From Candidatus Margulisiibacteriota bacterium (GTDB lineage: Bacteria; Margulisbacteria; Riflemargulisbacteria; GWF2-35-9): 51,289 nucleotides of DNA. Where the stretch lies: contig JAQURL010000009.1 in assembly GCA_028715625.1 (NCBI GenBank), positions 1-51,289 of the forward strand, written 5' to 3'. The notes under the pieces are model-generated. The model did not search any database. It was not told the DNA's origin and saw only the letters and a program-made list of their open reading frames with translations. A program made the translations under genes and the position numbers. Positions 7,482 through 17,049 of this stretch are shown in pieces; positions within the stretch are counted from its first letter, which is position 1; each line of letters opens with the position of its first letter.

Positions 7482-8735
7482 ATGGTAAATATAGCTCTGA
7501 TCGGGTCCGGGATAGTGGGTTCCGGAGTAATTCATATCTACAAACATAATTTCCAGAAGCTCAGGGAAAATGCCAAAAAAGAGATTGTTTTGAAGACCAT
7601 ATGTGACCTGGACTTCAATAAATGTCCACATGATTTGAGTTCATTCAAATTAAGCAAAGACTGGAAGGAAGTGGTTGCTGATCCCGATATACAAATTGTT
7701 GTGGAATTGATTGGTGGAGAAGAGCCGGCCAAAAGTATTATCAAAGCAGCCTTGCAAAATCATAAAAGTGTTGTTACAGCCAATAAGCTGGTATTGGCTA
7801 AATATGGCAAAGAATTGCTGGAGTTGGCCGTGGCCAACGGCGTGGACATTCTCTACGAGGCTTCCGTGGGAGGCGCGATCCCGATTATTTCTCCTTTAAA
7901 AAGGACCTTGGTGCCCAATAATATTATGGGTATATATGGGATAGTAAACGGTACAACAAATTATATCCTGACCAAGATGCATGAGAAAAACGCCCGCTAT
8001 CACGAGGTCTTAAAAGACGCGCAGAAGCTGGGCTATGCCGAAGCCGATCCTACTTCGGACGTGGGCGGATTTGATTCTCAGTACAAACTGGCTATTTTGT
8101 CATCTGTGGCTTTCCAAGCTGAAATTAATTATCAGGACATACTGGTTGAAGGTATTACTGATGTTTCGCCCAACGATATTCTCTATATCAGAGAGTTCGA
8201 TCTTGTCATTAAATTAGTCGCTATTGCCAGAATGGACAATGGTCAGCTTGAGCTACGCGTTCATCCAGTGGCCTTAAACCGCAAACATCCGCTGGCTTCG
8301 GTCAACGATGTTTATAACGCCATTTATGTGGTTGGCGACGCGGTTGGAGATATAATGTTTTCAGGACAGGGCGCTGGCGGAATACCTACAGCTTCTTCAG
8401 TTTGGGCCGATATTCTGGATATTGTTAATGATACTCCCTATAAAACCGGTAGAATTCAGAAAATAAAAATCAAGGCGCATGATGATATAAAATCCGAATA
8501 TTATTTTCGTTTCAGGGTAAAAGATAAACCCGGCGTGCTGGCCGAGATCAGCGGAGTATTCGCCAAATATGAGATCAGCATAAAAAACGCCATGCAAAAA
8601 GGGCTTGGCGATGGCGCCGAACTGGTTATTATCTCGCATGTGATACAGGAAAAATATAAAAATCTGGCTGTGGGGGAAATCAAGAATCTGAGCAGTGTAA
8701 AGAAAGTCAGCAGCGTAATACGGGTAGGAATTTAG
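7482..8735 (+). CDS. hom: Homoserine dehydrogenase
   Basis: Reduces aspartate semialdehyde to homoserine with NAD(P)H, the branch point to threonine and methionine. 417 residues: an N-terminal Rossmann fold (IALIGSGIVGSGV), a catalytic/dimer domain with the family stretch LGYAEADPTSDVGGFDSQYK whose Asp and Lys residues serve catalysis, and a C-terminal ACT domain (about 345-417, starting FRFRVKDKPGVLAEISGVF) normally used for threonine feedback. A GAGAGGGGG ribosome-binding site precedes the ATG. The stop overlaps the GTG start of the next gene. Its neighbours are not amino-acid genes, so the shared transcription looks like one of convenience. Confidence 0.96.
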   Translation: MVNIALIGSGIVGSGVIHIYKHNFQKLRENAKKEIVLKTICDLDFNKCPHDLSSFKLSKDWKEVVADPDIQIVVELIGGEEPAKSIIKAALQNHKSVVTANKLVLAKYGKELLELAVANGVDILYEASVGGAIPIISPLKRTLVPNNIMGIYGIVNGTTNYILTKMHEKNARYHEVLKDAQKLGYAEADPTSDVGGFDSQYKLAILSSVAFQAEINYQDILVEGITDVSPNDILYIREFDLVIKLVAIARMDNGQLELRVHPVALNRKHPLASVNDVYNAIYVVGDAVGDIMFSGQGAGGIPTASSVWADILDIVNDTPYKTGRIQKIKIKAHDDIKSEYYFRFRVKDKPGVLAEISGVFAKYEISIKNAMQKGLGDGAELVIISHVIQEKYKNLAVGEIKNLSSVKKVSSVIRVGI

Positions 8736-11146
8736 TGCCTAAATATATAACGATCCACGGACATTTTTACCAGCCTCCGCGCGAAAATCCCTATCTGGGA
8801 AAAATAGAGATGCAGGAAAGCGCCTATCCCAACCATGACTGGAATGAGCGGATAAATGAGCAGTGTTATCGACCCAACACCTGTTCCAGAGTACTGAACG
8901 AGCGTGGCAAAATTTTGGACGTTATTAATAATTATGAATATTTGAGCTTTAATATCGGGCCGACACTTATGAACTGGCTAGCCGAGAATGATAAAGACAC
9001 CTATAGCAAAATTGTCGAAGCAGATGAAAAAAGCAAGGAAAAAAATCACGGACATGGCAATGCTATTGCCCAGGTATACAACCACCTGATCATGCCTCTG
9101 GCTCCCTACAGGGACAAAGTTACACAAGTTCGTTGGGGAATTGAGGATTTCAAAAAACATTTCGGCCGTGAGCCTGAAGGTTTATGGCTGGCTGAAACCG
9201 CTATTAATATGGAGACCGCGAAAGTTCTTGTGGAGAATAATATAAAATTTACCATACTTTCTCCTTTTCAGGCTGAAAAAACCCGCAACTTTTTTTCCAA
9301 TACCTGGCTGGATGTATCAGGCGGCACTATTGACCCAACTCAGCCTTATCGTCTTTTTGTGGACGAGGAGAAAACCAAATATCTGGATATCTTTTTTTAT
9401 GACGCGCCAATTTCCACAGCTGTAAGTTTTGAGCATATACTGCGAGACTCCAGGGTTTTCGCGGACCGATTGAACCTGGCCGCGTTATCCAAAGAGGAAC
9501 GGCCTACTTTAATCAATATTGCCACAGATGGGGAAAGTTACGGGCATCATGAACCTTTCGGCGATATGTGTCTGGCTTATTTTTTCAAATATCTGGTTCA
9601 TGAATACAGGTTTCGCATCATTAACTATGGTCATTTTTTGGAATTGTACCCGCCTATCTCTGAAGTTGTTTTAAAAACCGGCAAGGATAATCTGGGCACG
9701 GCCTGGAGTTGCTCGCATGGTGTGGGCCGCTGGAAAGAAGACTGCGGTTGTTCCACTTATGCCGCGCCCGGTTGGAACCAGAAGTGGCGTTCACCTTTGC
9801 TTAAAGGATTGGAAACATTACGCGACAGGTTGTGGGAAATTTATCTGCGTCACACCCAGAGTATATTCCATGATCCGCTGGAAGCCCGGCATGATTATTA
9901 TCGTTTATTCAAGGGATTAGTTACCAGAGATGAATATTTCAAGAAGCATTTGAAAAAAAAGAATATAGATGAACAAAAAATGGTGGGCATATTAAACCTG
10001 CTGGAAAGTCAGCGTAACAGTCAGCTTATGTTTACCAGCTGCGGATGGTTTTTCGCGGATATTTCAGGCATAGAAACAGTACAAATTATCAAATATGCCA
10101 ATATGGCCATCAAGCATGCCCAGACATATTCCGATCATGAACTGGAAAATGAATTGTTAAACTGCCTGAAGCTGGCTTACAGTAATGTCGGGCCGGATTA
10201 CAATGGCGACAGCATCTATAATAAATGGATCAAACCGTATGAGTTGGATGCCTATAAAGCTACGAACCAGTACATGATAGAAGGCGAACTGTTCCACCAG
10301 TTTAAACCCAGACAGGTCTATCTTTTTGACATTAAAACAGAGCAAGTAGCTCGCTTTGAGCAGGATGGCGTTTATTATATCCTGGCTAATCTGGACGCTA
10401 CGCACACTCTTACCGGCGACCACAAGCAGTTTTCTGTAATCCTGCAAAATCATGAAAAAAATTACAGGCTTTTTATCAGTGAGAAAATTTATCAGGACCT
10501 CGCGGAGATTATGGGCCTGTTCCATAAAAAATCCGCTAAAAAAGAAGAGTTGATCAGCCGGTATTTTCCAATCCTGAAAACCATGAATGATCTGAATTTT
10601 GAGGCAAGTTCCTCGATTATGAGCTTTTTATGGGAGAAAAAATATAATCAGCTTATTCATTCTCTGGACCTGATATTTGTTACCTTCCGGGACCTGATAA
10701 TGTCTACAGTTTATATGGGTGGATTTTTACCGCATGAGATTAAATCCATCATGGAAATTATTATGAGCGCCAGATATCTGGAGGAAATAAAGAAAATTGA
10801 TGTTTATAAGCAGGAAAACGTAGTGGGAGTGACAGATGTTATTAACATGAGCAAAAAAATGAACCTGAACCTTAATAAAAACAGGGCCAAGGCTTATCTG
10901 GAAGAAACCTTGAACCATCAACTCAAAGCTTTAGCTGAAAGTTTGAAAAAAGAAGATATTGAAAAAGCGATCCAGTTTATAGCGATACTGGATTATATGG
11001 ATATTACACTGAATAAAACAGTTTCCGAGAATATTGCCTTCAAATTGTATCAGGACCTGAAAAATAATTCCTATCCGAAAATAACTAAAGTCGGCAAAGA
11101 AGTCGCAACGCTGGCCCTGATGCTGAATATAGCGGAGCATGTATAA
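8735..11146 (+). CDS. Glycoside hydrolase family 57 protein, DUF3536 type
   Basis: 803 residues with the GH57 beginning ITIHGHFYQPPRENPYLG. The likely catalytic pair is E154 in WLAETAIN (nucleophile) and D265 in ATDGESYGHH (acid/base). The C-terminal half is the helical DUF3536 region. GH57 enzymes cleave or rearrange alpha-1,4/1,6-glucans; the substrate of the DUF3536 branch is not settled, so a role in intracellular glucan metabolism is an inference. It starts at GTG in a TAGTG overlap with hom, implying translational coupling. A full-length, intact gene. Confidence 0.9.
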   Translation: MPKYITIHGHFYQPPRENPYLGKIEMQESAYPNHDWNERINEQCYRPNTCSRVLNERGKILDVINNYEYLSFNIGPTLMNWLAENDKDTYSKIVEADEKSKEKNHGHGNAIAQVYNHLIMPLAPYRDKVTQVRWGIEDFKKHFGREPEGLWLAETAINMETAKVLVENNIKFTILSPFQAEKTRNFFSNTWLDVSGGTIDPTQPYRLFVDEEKTKYLDIFFYDAPISTAVSFEHILRDSRVFADRLNLAALSKEERPTLINIATDGESYGHHEPFGDMCLAYFFKYLVHEYRFRIINYGHFLELYPPISEVVLKTGKDNLGTAWSCSHGVGRWKEDCGCSTYAAPGWNQKWRSPLLKGLETLRDRLWEIYLRHTQSIFHDPLEARHDYYRLFKGLVTRDEYFKKHLKKKNIDEQKMVGILNLLESQRNSQLMFTSCGWFFADISGIETVQIIKYANMAIKHAQTYSDHELENELLNCLKLAYSNVGPDYNGDSIYNKWIKPYELDAYKATNQYMIEGELFHQFKPRQVYLFDIKTEQVARFEQDGVYYILANLDATHTLTGDHKQFSVILQNHEKNYRLFISEKIYQDLAEIMGLFHKKSAKKEELISRYFPILKTMNDLNFEASSSIMSFLWEKKYNQLIHSLDLIFVTFRDLIMSTVYMGGFLPHEIKSIMEIIMSARYLEEIKKIDVYKQENVVGVTDVINMSKKMNLNLNKNRAKAYLEETLNHQLKALAESLKKEDIEKAIQFIAILDYMDITLNKTVSENIAFKLYQDLKNNSYPKITKVGKEVATLALMLNIAEHV

Positions 11147-11720
11147 TCGGCGCTCTATTCGTCTAAAAGGTTATGACTATACTCAATCCGGGGCATACTT
11201 TATTACACTCTGTACGCAAGATCGGAAACACTTGTTTGGAGAGATAGTGAATCATGAGATTAAGCTGAACGACTTGGGGGTTATTGCAGCTAGGTGCTGG
11301 CTGGAGATCCCTGTCCACTATCCCAAGGTACAACTTGATGAATATATCATAATGCCGAATCATATCCACGGCATACTGATAGTAGGGGAGAGCTTTTCTT
11401 CAAGAGAAGAGCTCAGCCCCATAGTAAGGGCGAATAATTATTCGCCCCAACCAGGATGGCCCCAACCAGGATGGCCCCAACCAGGATGGCCTCAACCTGA
11501 CGTCTCGTCCAATCCAAAAGGCACGTCAAGGACAATAGGAGCAATCGTAAGAGGATATAAAATTGGCGTTACTAAATGGGCAAAGGAAAACAAAGCATTT
11601 GAAAAAATATGGCTGCGCAACTACTACGAACATATTATCCGAAATGAATTGGAATTAACCAGGATACGGGGATATATAAAGAATAATCCATTGAATTGGA
11701 GTAATGATGAGTTACACTAA
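11139..11720 (+). CDS. REP-associated tyrosine transposase (Y1/RAYT, IS200-like)
   Basis: 193 residues. Single-strand HUH/Y1 nuclease signature: GAYFITLCTQDRKHLFGEI near the N-terminus, MPNHIHGIL (the HxH metal-binding pair), and the C-terminal NYYEHIIRNELELTRIRGYI carrying the catalytic Tyr. Members process palindromic REP-type repeats. The start overlaps the GH57 gene by 8 bp and the end overlaps tgt, so it sits inside a housekeeping operon without flanking inverted repeats. Residues about 99-119 (RANNYSPQPGWPQPGWP...) are encoded by palindromic and tandem-repeat DNA, a low-complexity insertion between the HUH and Tyr motifs. Both catalytic motifs remain, so it may be active. Confidence 0.9.
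   Translation: MYNRRSIRLKGYDYTQSGAYFITLCTQDRKHLFGEIVNHEIKLNDLGVIAARCWLEIPVHYPKVQLDEYIIMPNHIHGILIVGESFSSREELSPIVRANNYSPQPGWPQPGWPQPGWPQPDVSSNPKGTSRTIGAIVRGYKIGVTKWAKENKAFEKIWLRNYYEHIIRNELELTRIRGYIKNNPLNWSNDELH
11390..11489. repeat. Palindromes and 15-bp tandem repeat inside the RAYT gene
   Basis: Three elements in a row: an imperfect hairpin with GAGCT/AGCTC ends (11390-11414), a perfect 20-bp palindrome (11428-11447), and three exact 15-bp units CCCCAACCAGGATGG (11445-11489) with a degraded fourth. All keep the reading frame; the tandem part encodes QPGWP repeats. Confidence 0.85.
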
Positions 11721-12795
11721 CGATTTTACCTTTAAAATAACTAAACAAAGCCATAAACATAAGGGTCGGCTGGGAATCCTGCATACACCTCATGGTGATA
11801 TACAGACACCTGTATTTATGCCGGTTGGGACGTTGGGCTCGGTAAAGGCTGTTCTACCGGAAATGCTGCTGGCAGAAGGTACGGAGATAATTCTGGCCAA
11901 TACTTATCATCTTTTTTTAAGGCCCGGCACAGAAGTGCTGGAGAAATTTCAGGGACTGCACAATTTCATGAACTGGCACAAGCCTATACTCACGGATAGC
12001 GGAGGTTTTCAGGTGTTCAGTCTCAGTGATTTAAATAAAATTACAGACAAGGGAGTTATTTTCAAGTCGCATCTGGATGGTTCCTTAATGGAATTTACGC
12101 CGGAAAAGGTGGTCGCCATTCAACAGAGCATTGGTGCGGATATTATCATGCCGCTGGACGAGTGTCTGCCGCATGATGCTGATAAAAAAAGAACCGCTGT
12201 TTCTATCAAACGGACTTTCAACTGGGAAAAACGTTGTCAGCGCTATATGCAAGAAAATCCGGGTCGACACGCTCAAGCCATGTTTGGTATAATCCAGGGT
12301 GGCATGTTCCCTGACTTGAGAGCGGAATCAGCGGAACAGTTACTTGATTTGGATTTTTTTGGATACTCAGTAGGGGGATTAAGTGTTGGTGAAGATAAAG
12401 AAACACTGTATAGCCTGTCTGCGGAGACTGTTCAGCATATCCCGGTCGCTAAGCCCAGATATTTAATGGGTGTGGGCTCTCCGCAGGATGTAGAATTTGC
12501 TATAAAACAAGGTTATGATATGTTCGATTGTGTCTTACCTACCAGGATCGCCCGTCATGGAGCCTTTTTTTCGAAAGAAGGTAATCTCAGTATCAAGAAA
12601 AAAGAATTTGAATTCGATTCACAACCCTTGGAAGTGGGTTGTGATTGTTACACATGTGCAAATTATTCGAGAGCATATTTGCGGCATTTGTGGAGAAATA
12701 AAGAATTTAACGCTATGACCCTGATATCGATCCATAACATAAGATATCTGATAAAGATGATTCAGGGCATTAAAGAACAAATAATTAATGAATAG
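11707..12795 (+). CDS. tgt: Queuine tRNA-ribosyltransferase (tRNA-guanine transglycosylase)
   Basis: Exchanges guanine-34 of GUN-anticodon tRNAs for preQ1 on the way to queuosine. About 362 residues, the usual bacterial length. Visible: VFMPVGTLGSVKA, the substrate-site LTDSGGFQVFSL, GIIQGGMFPDLR, GYSVGGLSVGE, and the nucleophile-bearing MFDCVLPTRIARHG. The zinc site is CDCYTC (three Cys) plus the later His of YLRHLW. Two adjacent ATGs (11704, 11707) are possible; GGAG at 11698-11701 is better spaced for 11707. It overlaps the end of the transposase gene and precedes secD by 21 bp. The tgt-secD-secF arrangement is common, but yajC is absent from its usual place. Confidence 0.96.
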   Translation: MSYTNDFTFKITKQSHKHKGRLGILHTPHGDIQTPVFMPVGTLGSVKAVLPEMLLAEGTEIILANTYHLFLRPGTEVLEKFQGLHNFMNWHKPILTDSGGFQVFSLSDLNKITDKGVIFKSHLDGSLMEFTPEKVVAIQQSIGADIIMPLDECLPHDADKKRTAVSIKRTFNWEKRCQRYMQENPGRHAQAMFGIIQGGMFPDLRAESAEQLLDLDFFGYSVGGLSVGEDKETLYSLSAETVQHIPVAKPRYLMGVGSPQDVEFAIKQGYDMFDCVLPTRIARHGAFFSKEGNLSIKKKEFEFDSQPLEVGCDCYTCANYSRAYLRHLWRNKEFNAMTLISIHNIRYLIKMIQGIKEQIINE

Positions 12796-12816
12796 AAGTG
12801 GCGAGAGGAGTAAAAG

Positions 12817-14139
12817 ATGACAAATAAGATTCGCTTTTTTTTGTGGTTACTTAGCATAGCGGCAATCGTTTTAGTGCTGCAGAAAGTCCCGGTAAATCTG
12901 GGTTTGGATCTGCAGGGCGGTATGCGTCTGGTGCTGGAAGCCGAGGATACCCCAACGGTTAAGGTGGATGAAAATGCCATGCTGGGAGTGGTTTCGGTAA
13001 TTCGTAACCGGGTAGACGGACTGGGTGTGAGCGAGCCTTTGATTGCCATAAAAGGTAAAAGACAGGTGGTCGTTGAACTCCCCGGTATCAAGGACCCGAA
13101 ACACGCGCTGGCCTTAATTGGGGATACCGCGCTTATGGAGTTCATTGAAGCTGAGTGGCTGCCTGGCAACGCGCCTAATATTTCGACACAGGATTTGCAG
13201 ATTATTGGCGGAGAAGGAGCCAAATTATCTACTTACATTATTCGGGACAATAACGGCAATATCACCAAGGAACTTCCTATTATTCTTAAAAAAAGCGTAA
13301 TGACCGGAAGTGATCTCAAGTGGGCAGGCCCATCCGTAGATCAGTATGGAAAATCTGTTGTAAGTATCGAATTTACTCCTGAAGGAGCCAGAAAATTTGC
13401 TGATGTCACTGCGAGAAATGTAGGTAAACCGTTGGCTATCCTATTAGACGGCAATATAATATCAGCGCCGAATATCAGTGAGCCGATTTTAGGAGGGAAA
13501 GCCCAGATATCCGGTTCGTTTACAGTTCAGGAAGTTCAGGACCTGGTTATAAAACTCAAAGCCGGTTCTTTGCCTGTACCGGTGAAAATATTAGAAAAGA
13601 AAGAAGTAGGCCCGACACTGGGTAAAGATTCAATTAATAAAAGTATAATAGCAGGAATTATCGGTTACATCCTGGTTGCTATCTTTATGATATTGTTTTA
13701 CAGATATTTGGGATTTGTTGCTGTCATTGCCTTGCTCTTTTATTTATTTTTGAATATAGCAGTATTAAATTTATTTCACGTAACTCTGACCCTTCCAGGT
13801 ATAGCTGGAATAATCCTTGGTTTAGGTATGGCAGTTGATGCCAACATTCTAATCTACGCGAGATATTTGGAGGAGTTAAGATCAGGAAATACTGTAATGA
13901 ATTCTCTGGAAAACGGGTTCAAGAGAGCTTCAGTAACTATTATCGATTCAAACGTGACAACATTGATAACAGCTATTGTTTTGTTCTGGTTCGGTACGGG
14001 TAGTATCAAAGGTTTTGCGGTTACTTTGTCCATAGGTATTGTGCTTAGTATGATAACAGCTCTTTACCTGACCAAGTTTTTATTGTTTGCCACGTTGAAT
14101 ATGAGAGCTATTCGCGAGAGCTCTTTAATTAGATTCTAA
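12817..14139 (+). CDS. secD: Protein translocase subunit SecD
   Basis: Membrane partner of SecYEG that uses the proton-motive force to pull exported proteins out. 440 residues: an N-terminal membrane helix (FFLWLLSIAAIVLVLQ), LGLDLQGGMRLVLE, a periplasmic P1 domain, and a C-terminal RND-type bundle with GIAGIILGLGMAVDANILIY, where the Asp is the conserved proton-relay residue. The periplasmic part is compact compared with E. coli SecD (615 residues). A GAGAGGAG ribosome-binding site precedes the ATG. secF follows after 10 bp. Confidence 0.95.
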   Translation: MTNKIRFFLWLLSIAAIVLVLQKVPVNLGLDLQGGMRLVLEAEDTPTVKVDENAMLGVVSVIRNRVDGLGVSEPLIAIKGKRQVVVELPGIKDPKHALALIGDTALMEFIEAEWLPGNAPNISTQDLQIIGGEGAKLSTYIIRDNNGNITKELPIILKKSVMTGSDLKWAGPSVDQYGKSVVSIEFTPEGARKFADVTARNVGKPLAILLDGNIISAPNISEPILGGKAQISGSFTVQEVQDLVIKLKAGSLPVPVKILEKKEVGPTLGKDSINKSIIAGIIGYILVAIFMILFYRYLGFVAVIALLFYLFLNIAVLNLFHVTLTLPGIAGIILGLGMAVDANILIYARYLEELRSGNTVMNSLENGFKRASVTIIDSNVTTLITAIVLFWFGTGSIKGFAVTLSIGIVLSMITALYLTKFLLFATLNMRAIRESSLIRF

Positions 14140-14149
14140 GGAGAGATTA

Positions 14150-15067
14150 ATGAAAAAAGAATTTTTTATAAAAAATAGAATAATTTGGTACACTTTTTCC
14201 AGCACTCTAATTATTGTCGGTATAATCTCCATGTTCTTAAATTTTTCAAAGACCGGCTCAGCCTTTAATCTGGGTATTGATTTTACCGGTGGTACCAGCA
14301 TGCTGCTCCAGGTACAGTCTGTTGAAAAAAGCATCAATTCTAAAGGGGAATTACCGGCCGAAATTCGTAATAAAACCCAGGACTCTATTCGCAGGACTTT
14401 ACACAATGCCGGTGTGACAAACGTACAACTCACAACACTGGATAAAAAATATTTCTCCATCCGCACAGAACCAATGAGTAAGGAAAAAATGGATTCTATT
14501 ATCAATGAACTTAAGACATCTCTCGGTTCGGTAAATGTTCTGGAATCTGATTTTATTGGACCCACAATAGGGCATGAACTGCAAAAACAAGCTTTGACAA
14601 TTATTTTTGTGGCTATTTTTTTATTACTTATTTATATTACATTTAGATTTGAATTCTGGGCAGCGGTAGCGGCTATTATCGCTCTGGTACACGATTCTTT
14701 AATAACGCTGGGATTAACATCAATTCTAAAGATACAAGTTGATGCTGCTTATGTCGCAGCCATTTTAACAATTCTAGGTTATTCTATAAATGATACAATA
14801 GTTATTTTTGACAGGGTCAGAGAAAACACTAAAATTCTAAAAGAAGATTTCGCAAAAATTGCGGAAACAAGTATCTGGCAGACCTTAACCAGGTCTATTA
14901 ACACTGTTACGACAGTATTAATAGTTTTAGCCGCCATTCATTTTTTTGGCGGTGTATCTTTAAAGGATTTTTCTCTGGTTTTACTAATAGGAATATTTTT
15001 CGGTTGTTATTCGTCCATATTCATTGCCAGCCCATTACTGGTAATGTTTAAAAAGTGGAGTGAGTAA
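14150..15067 (+). CDS. secF: Protein translocase subunit SecF
   Basis: 305 residues, usual SecF length. It forms the SecDF complex with the preceding gene. Visible: one N-terminal helix, NLGIDFTGGTSMLLQV, the ESDFIGPTIG motif before the membrane bundle, and GYSINDTIVIFDRVREN with the conserved Asp in the fourth helix. TAAGGAGAG overlaps the secD stop and serves as ribosome-binding site. Confidence 0.95.
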   Translation: MKKEFFIKNRIIWYTFSSTLIIVGIISMFLNFSKTGSAFNLGIDFTGGTSMLLQVQSVEKSINSKGELPAEIRNKTQDSIRRTLHNAGVTNVQLTTLDKKYFSIRTEPMSKEKMDSIINELKTSLGSVNVLESDFIGPTIGHELQKQALTIIFVAIFLLLIYITFRFEFWAAVAAIIALVHDSLITLGLTSILKIQVDAAYVAAILTILGYSINDTIVIFDRVRENTKILKEDFAKIAETSIWQTLTRSINTVTTVLIVLAAIHFFGGVSLKDFSLVLLIGIFFGCYSSIFIASPLLVMFKKWSE

Positions 15068-15106
15068 AATAAGCCATTTATCCGCGTTAAATAAAAGGGA
15101 AAATAA

Positions 15107-16153
15107 TTGGCTGATACGCAAAAATTAACGAACAAACCACTTTTGGCCATATTAGCTGGTGTCGTTTTTATTGCAGCTTTTTTAATAATAAAACCTCTGC
15201 TGACCTCAATATTATCCAGCATTGTTTTGGCTTATTTATTCTTTCCGGTATATAAATTTTTTAAGAAGATATGGGGATTTAATAATCCGCATAAAGGTCA
15301 GGCTTTAGGTGCATTCAGTATTGTTATTCTGATAATATTTATTTTTTTAATACCGGTCAGTTTGCTATTCGGGCTTTTATTCTTAAATTTTAAGGAGATA
15401 AAACAATTTATAGGTTATTTTATACCTGCCGCATCATCTTTTTTTACAGATATTATCCCGGTTATACGCGATCAGTTGAACTTCGGGGATATCAATGTAA
15501 ATCTGTCACAATTAATGACTTCTTTTTCGGTAAGTATATTGAAAACAATCCAGTCACTTTTTGCACAAGTACCTTTATTTTTGTTAGGTTCTTTTATTAC
15601 CCTTTTTATTGTTTATTATTTATTGAAAAGTTCCGAGACCATAATCATTACTATAGAAAAATGGCTTCCTCTAAATAAGGAGATTAAGGGGAAATCTTTA
15701 GAAAGATTTAATTATCTTTGTAGAGGGCTTCTTGCCAGTCAGCTGATTATTGCTGTATCTCAGGCTTTGCTTATGGGCATAGCTACATTTATCCTGGGTT
15801 TTAAGCATATTTTATTATTTGTTTTACTTACTCTGGTCATTGCCGTTATACCTTTTCTGGGGGCTGCAGTGGTTTGGATATTAATAACAGTATATTTAGT
15901 AATTCAATTCGTTAACGGGCATGTTCCTTTATGGCATCCTGTGTTTATGTTTTTATATGGGACTTTTCTAGTGAGTACAATCGATAATATCCTTCGCCCC
16001 ATTATTCTTTCCGATGTAGCGAAGATTAATCCGGCAATTGTTTTGGTAGGATTTATCGGAGGATTCATGCTTTTTGGTATTCCCGGGGTTTTTCTAGGTC
16101 CTATTATCCTTACACTTACCGAAGTCGCCTTTGAAGTTTTTCGGGAAATATAA
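15107..16153 (+). CDS. AI-2E family transporter (PerM/TqsA type)
   Basis: 348 residues with about eight hydrophobic segments and the family core: PVYKFFKKIWGF after the first pair of helices, an amphipathic central region, FLGAAVVWI and the closing VGFIGGFMLFGIPGVFLGPIIL. Members export autoinducer-2 or act as small-molecule or Na+/H+ exchangers; substrate cannot be told here. It starts at TTG (15107), 9 bp after AAAAGGGAAA; no better ATG is near. Probably the last gene of the run from ftsK, meeting uppP tail to tail. Confidence 0.87.
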   Translation: MADTQKLTNKPLLAILAGVVFIAAFLIIKPLLTSILSSIVLAYLFFPVYKFFKKIWGFNNPHKGQALGAFSIVILIIFIFLIPVSLLFGLLFLNFKEIKQFIGYFIPAASSFFTDIIPVIRDQLNFGDINVNLSQLMTSFSVSILKTIQSLFAQVPLFLLGSFITLFIVYYLLKSSETIIITIEKWLPLNKEIKGKSLERFNYLCRGLLASQLIIAVSQALLMGIATFILGFKHILLFVLLTLVIAVIPFLGAAVVWILITVYLVIQFVNGHVPLWHPVFMFLYGTFLVSTIDNILRPIILSDVAKINPAIVLVGFIGGFMLFGIPGVFLGPIILTLTEVAFEVFREI

Positions 16154-16155
16154 AG

Positions 16156-16956
16156 TCAACGAATTATTAAAAGAATTATAACTGCCAGAATTATCCGATA
16201 ATAACCGAAAATTTTAAGATCGTGTTTAGCAATGAATTTCATCAGCCCTGCAACAACGGCCAGAGCGACAATGAATGAAGTAATGAAACCTGCGGCAAGA
16301 ATTAAGATCTCGTTTCCGCTGAAACTGATACCGTGTTTCAATAAAGCATAACCGGAAGCGGCGATCAATGTAGGAATAGCCAGAAAAAAAGAGAATTCTA
16401 CTGCCAGTTGTCTGGATGTCCCCAGAAGCATGGCTCCGATAATTGTAGCCGCAGAACGTGATGTTCCCGGTATCATAGCGATACACTGAATGAGCCCTAT
16501 GAGAAACGCCGTTGTGTAGGAAAGTTGTTTTATGGATATAAGCGAGGCCCTGTGTTTTCTGCCCTCTATATAAATCAGGATCAGACCGCCGATAAGCAGT
16601 GCTAATGAAACTACCAGAGAATTAAACAGTTTTTCTTCAATAATTTTACCTACGGTCGCACCTATTATTATCGCGGGAATAACGCCAACCAGTGTTTTCC
16701 TCCATAACTGCCATATATCTTTTTTTTCTGCCAGTGTTTTGAATTTGCCGAAAGGAAATAAACGTTTCCAGAAATAAAAGACAACAGCCAGAATTGCGCC
16801 GACCTGGATAACAATGTCGAACATTTTGGTAAAAGAATCTTCAAAATAGAACCATTTGTTAATCAGAATAAGATGGCCGGTAGAGGAAACAGGCAGGAAC
16901 TCTGTAAGCCCCTCGGTAATACCGAGAATTATAGAATTAAAAAGATCTGTTAGCAT
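16156..16956 (-). CDS. uppP: Undecaprenyl-diphosphatase (UppP/BacA)
   Basis: Integral membrane enzyme that dephosphorylates undecaprenyl diphosphate, recycling the lipid carrier for cell-wall synthesis. 266 residues with the two family motifs: ILGITEGLTEFLPVSSTGHLIL and IPGTSRSAATIIGAMLLG, containing the Glu, Ser, His and Arg active-site residues, plus about eight membrane helices. The ATG at 16956 gives the typical N-terminus (MLTDLFNSIILG); a GTG at 16977 in the same frame is an alternative. Neither has a strong ribosome-binding site. Two bases separate it from the convergent transporter gene. Confidence 0.94.
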   Translation of the reverse strand: MLTDLFNSIILGITEGLTEFLPVSSTGHLILINKWFYFEDSFTKMFDIVIQVGAILAVVFYFWKRLFPFGKFKTLAEKKDIWQLWRKTLVGVIPAIIIGATVGKIIEEKLFNSLVVSLALLIGGLILIYIEGRKHRASLISIKQLSYTTAFLIGLIQCIAMIPGTSRSAATIIGAMLLGTSRQLAVEFSFFLAIPTLIAASGYALLKHGISFSGNEILILAAGFITSFIVALAVVAGLMKFIAKHDLKIFGYYRIILAVIILLIIR

Positions 16957-17049
16957 TCTAATTAAACAGGATAACACAAAACATAAAAGTTAAACAATTA
17001 ATAGAACACTGATTATATCGAAAATATTAGCTGGATTTTTTTGACGGTA

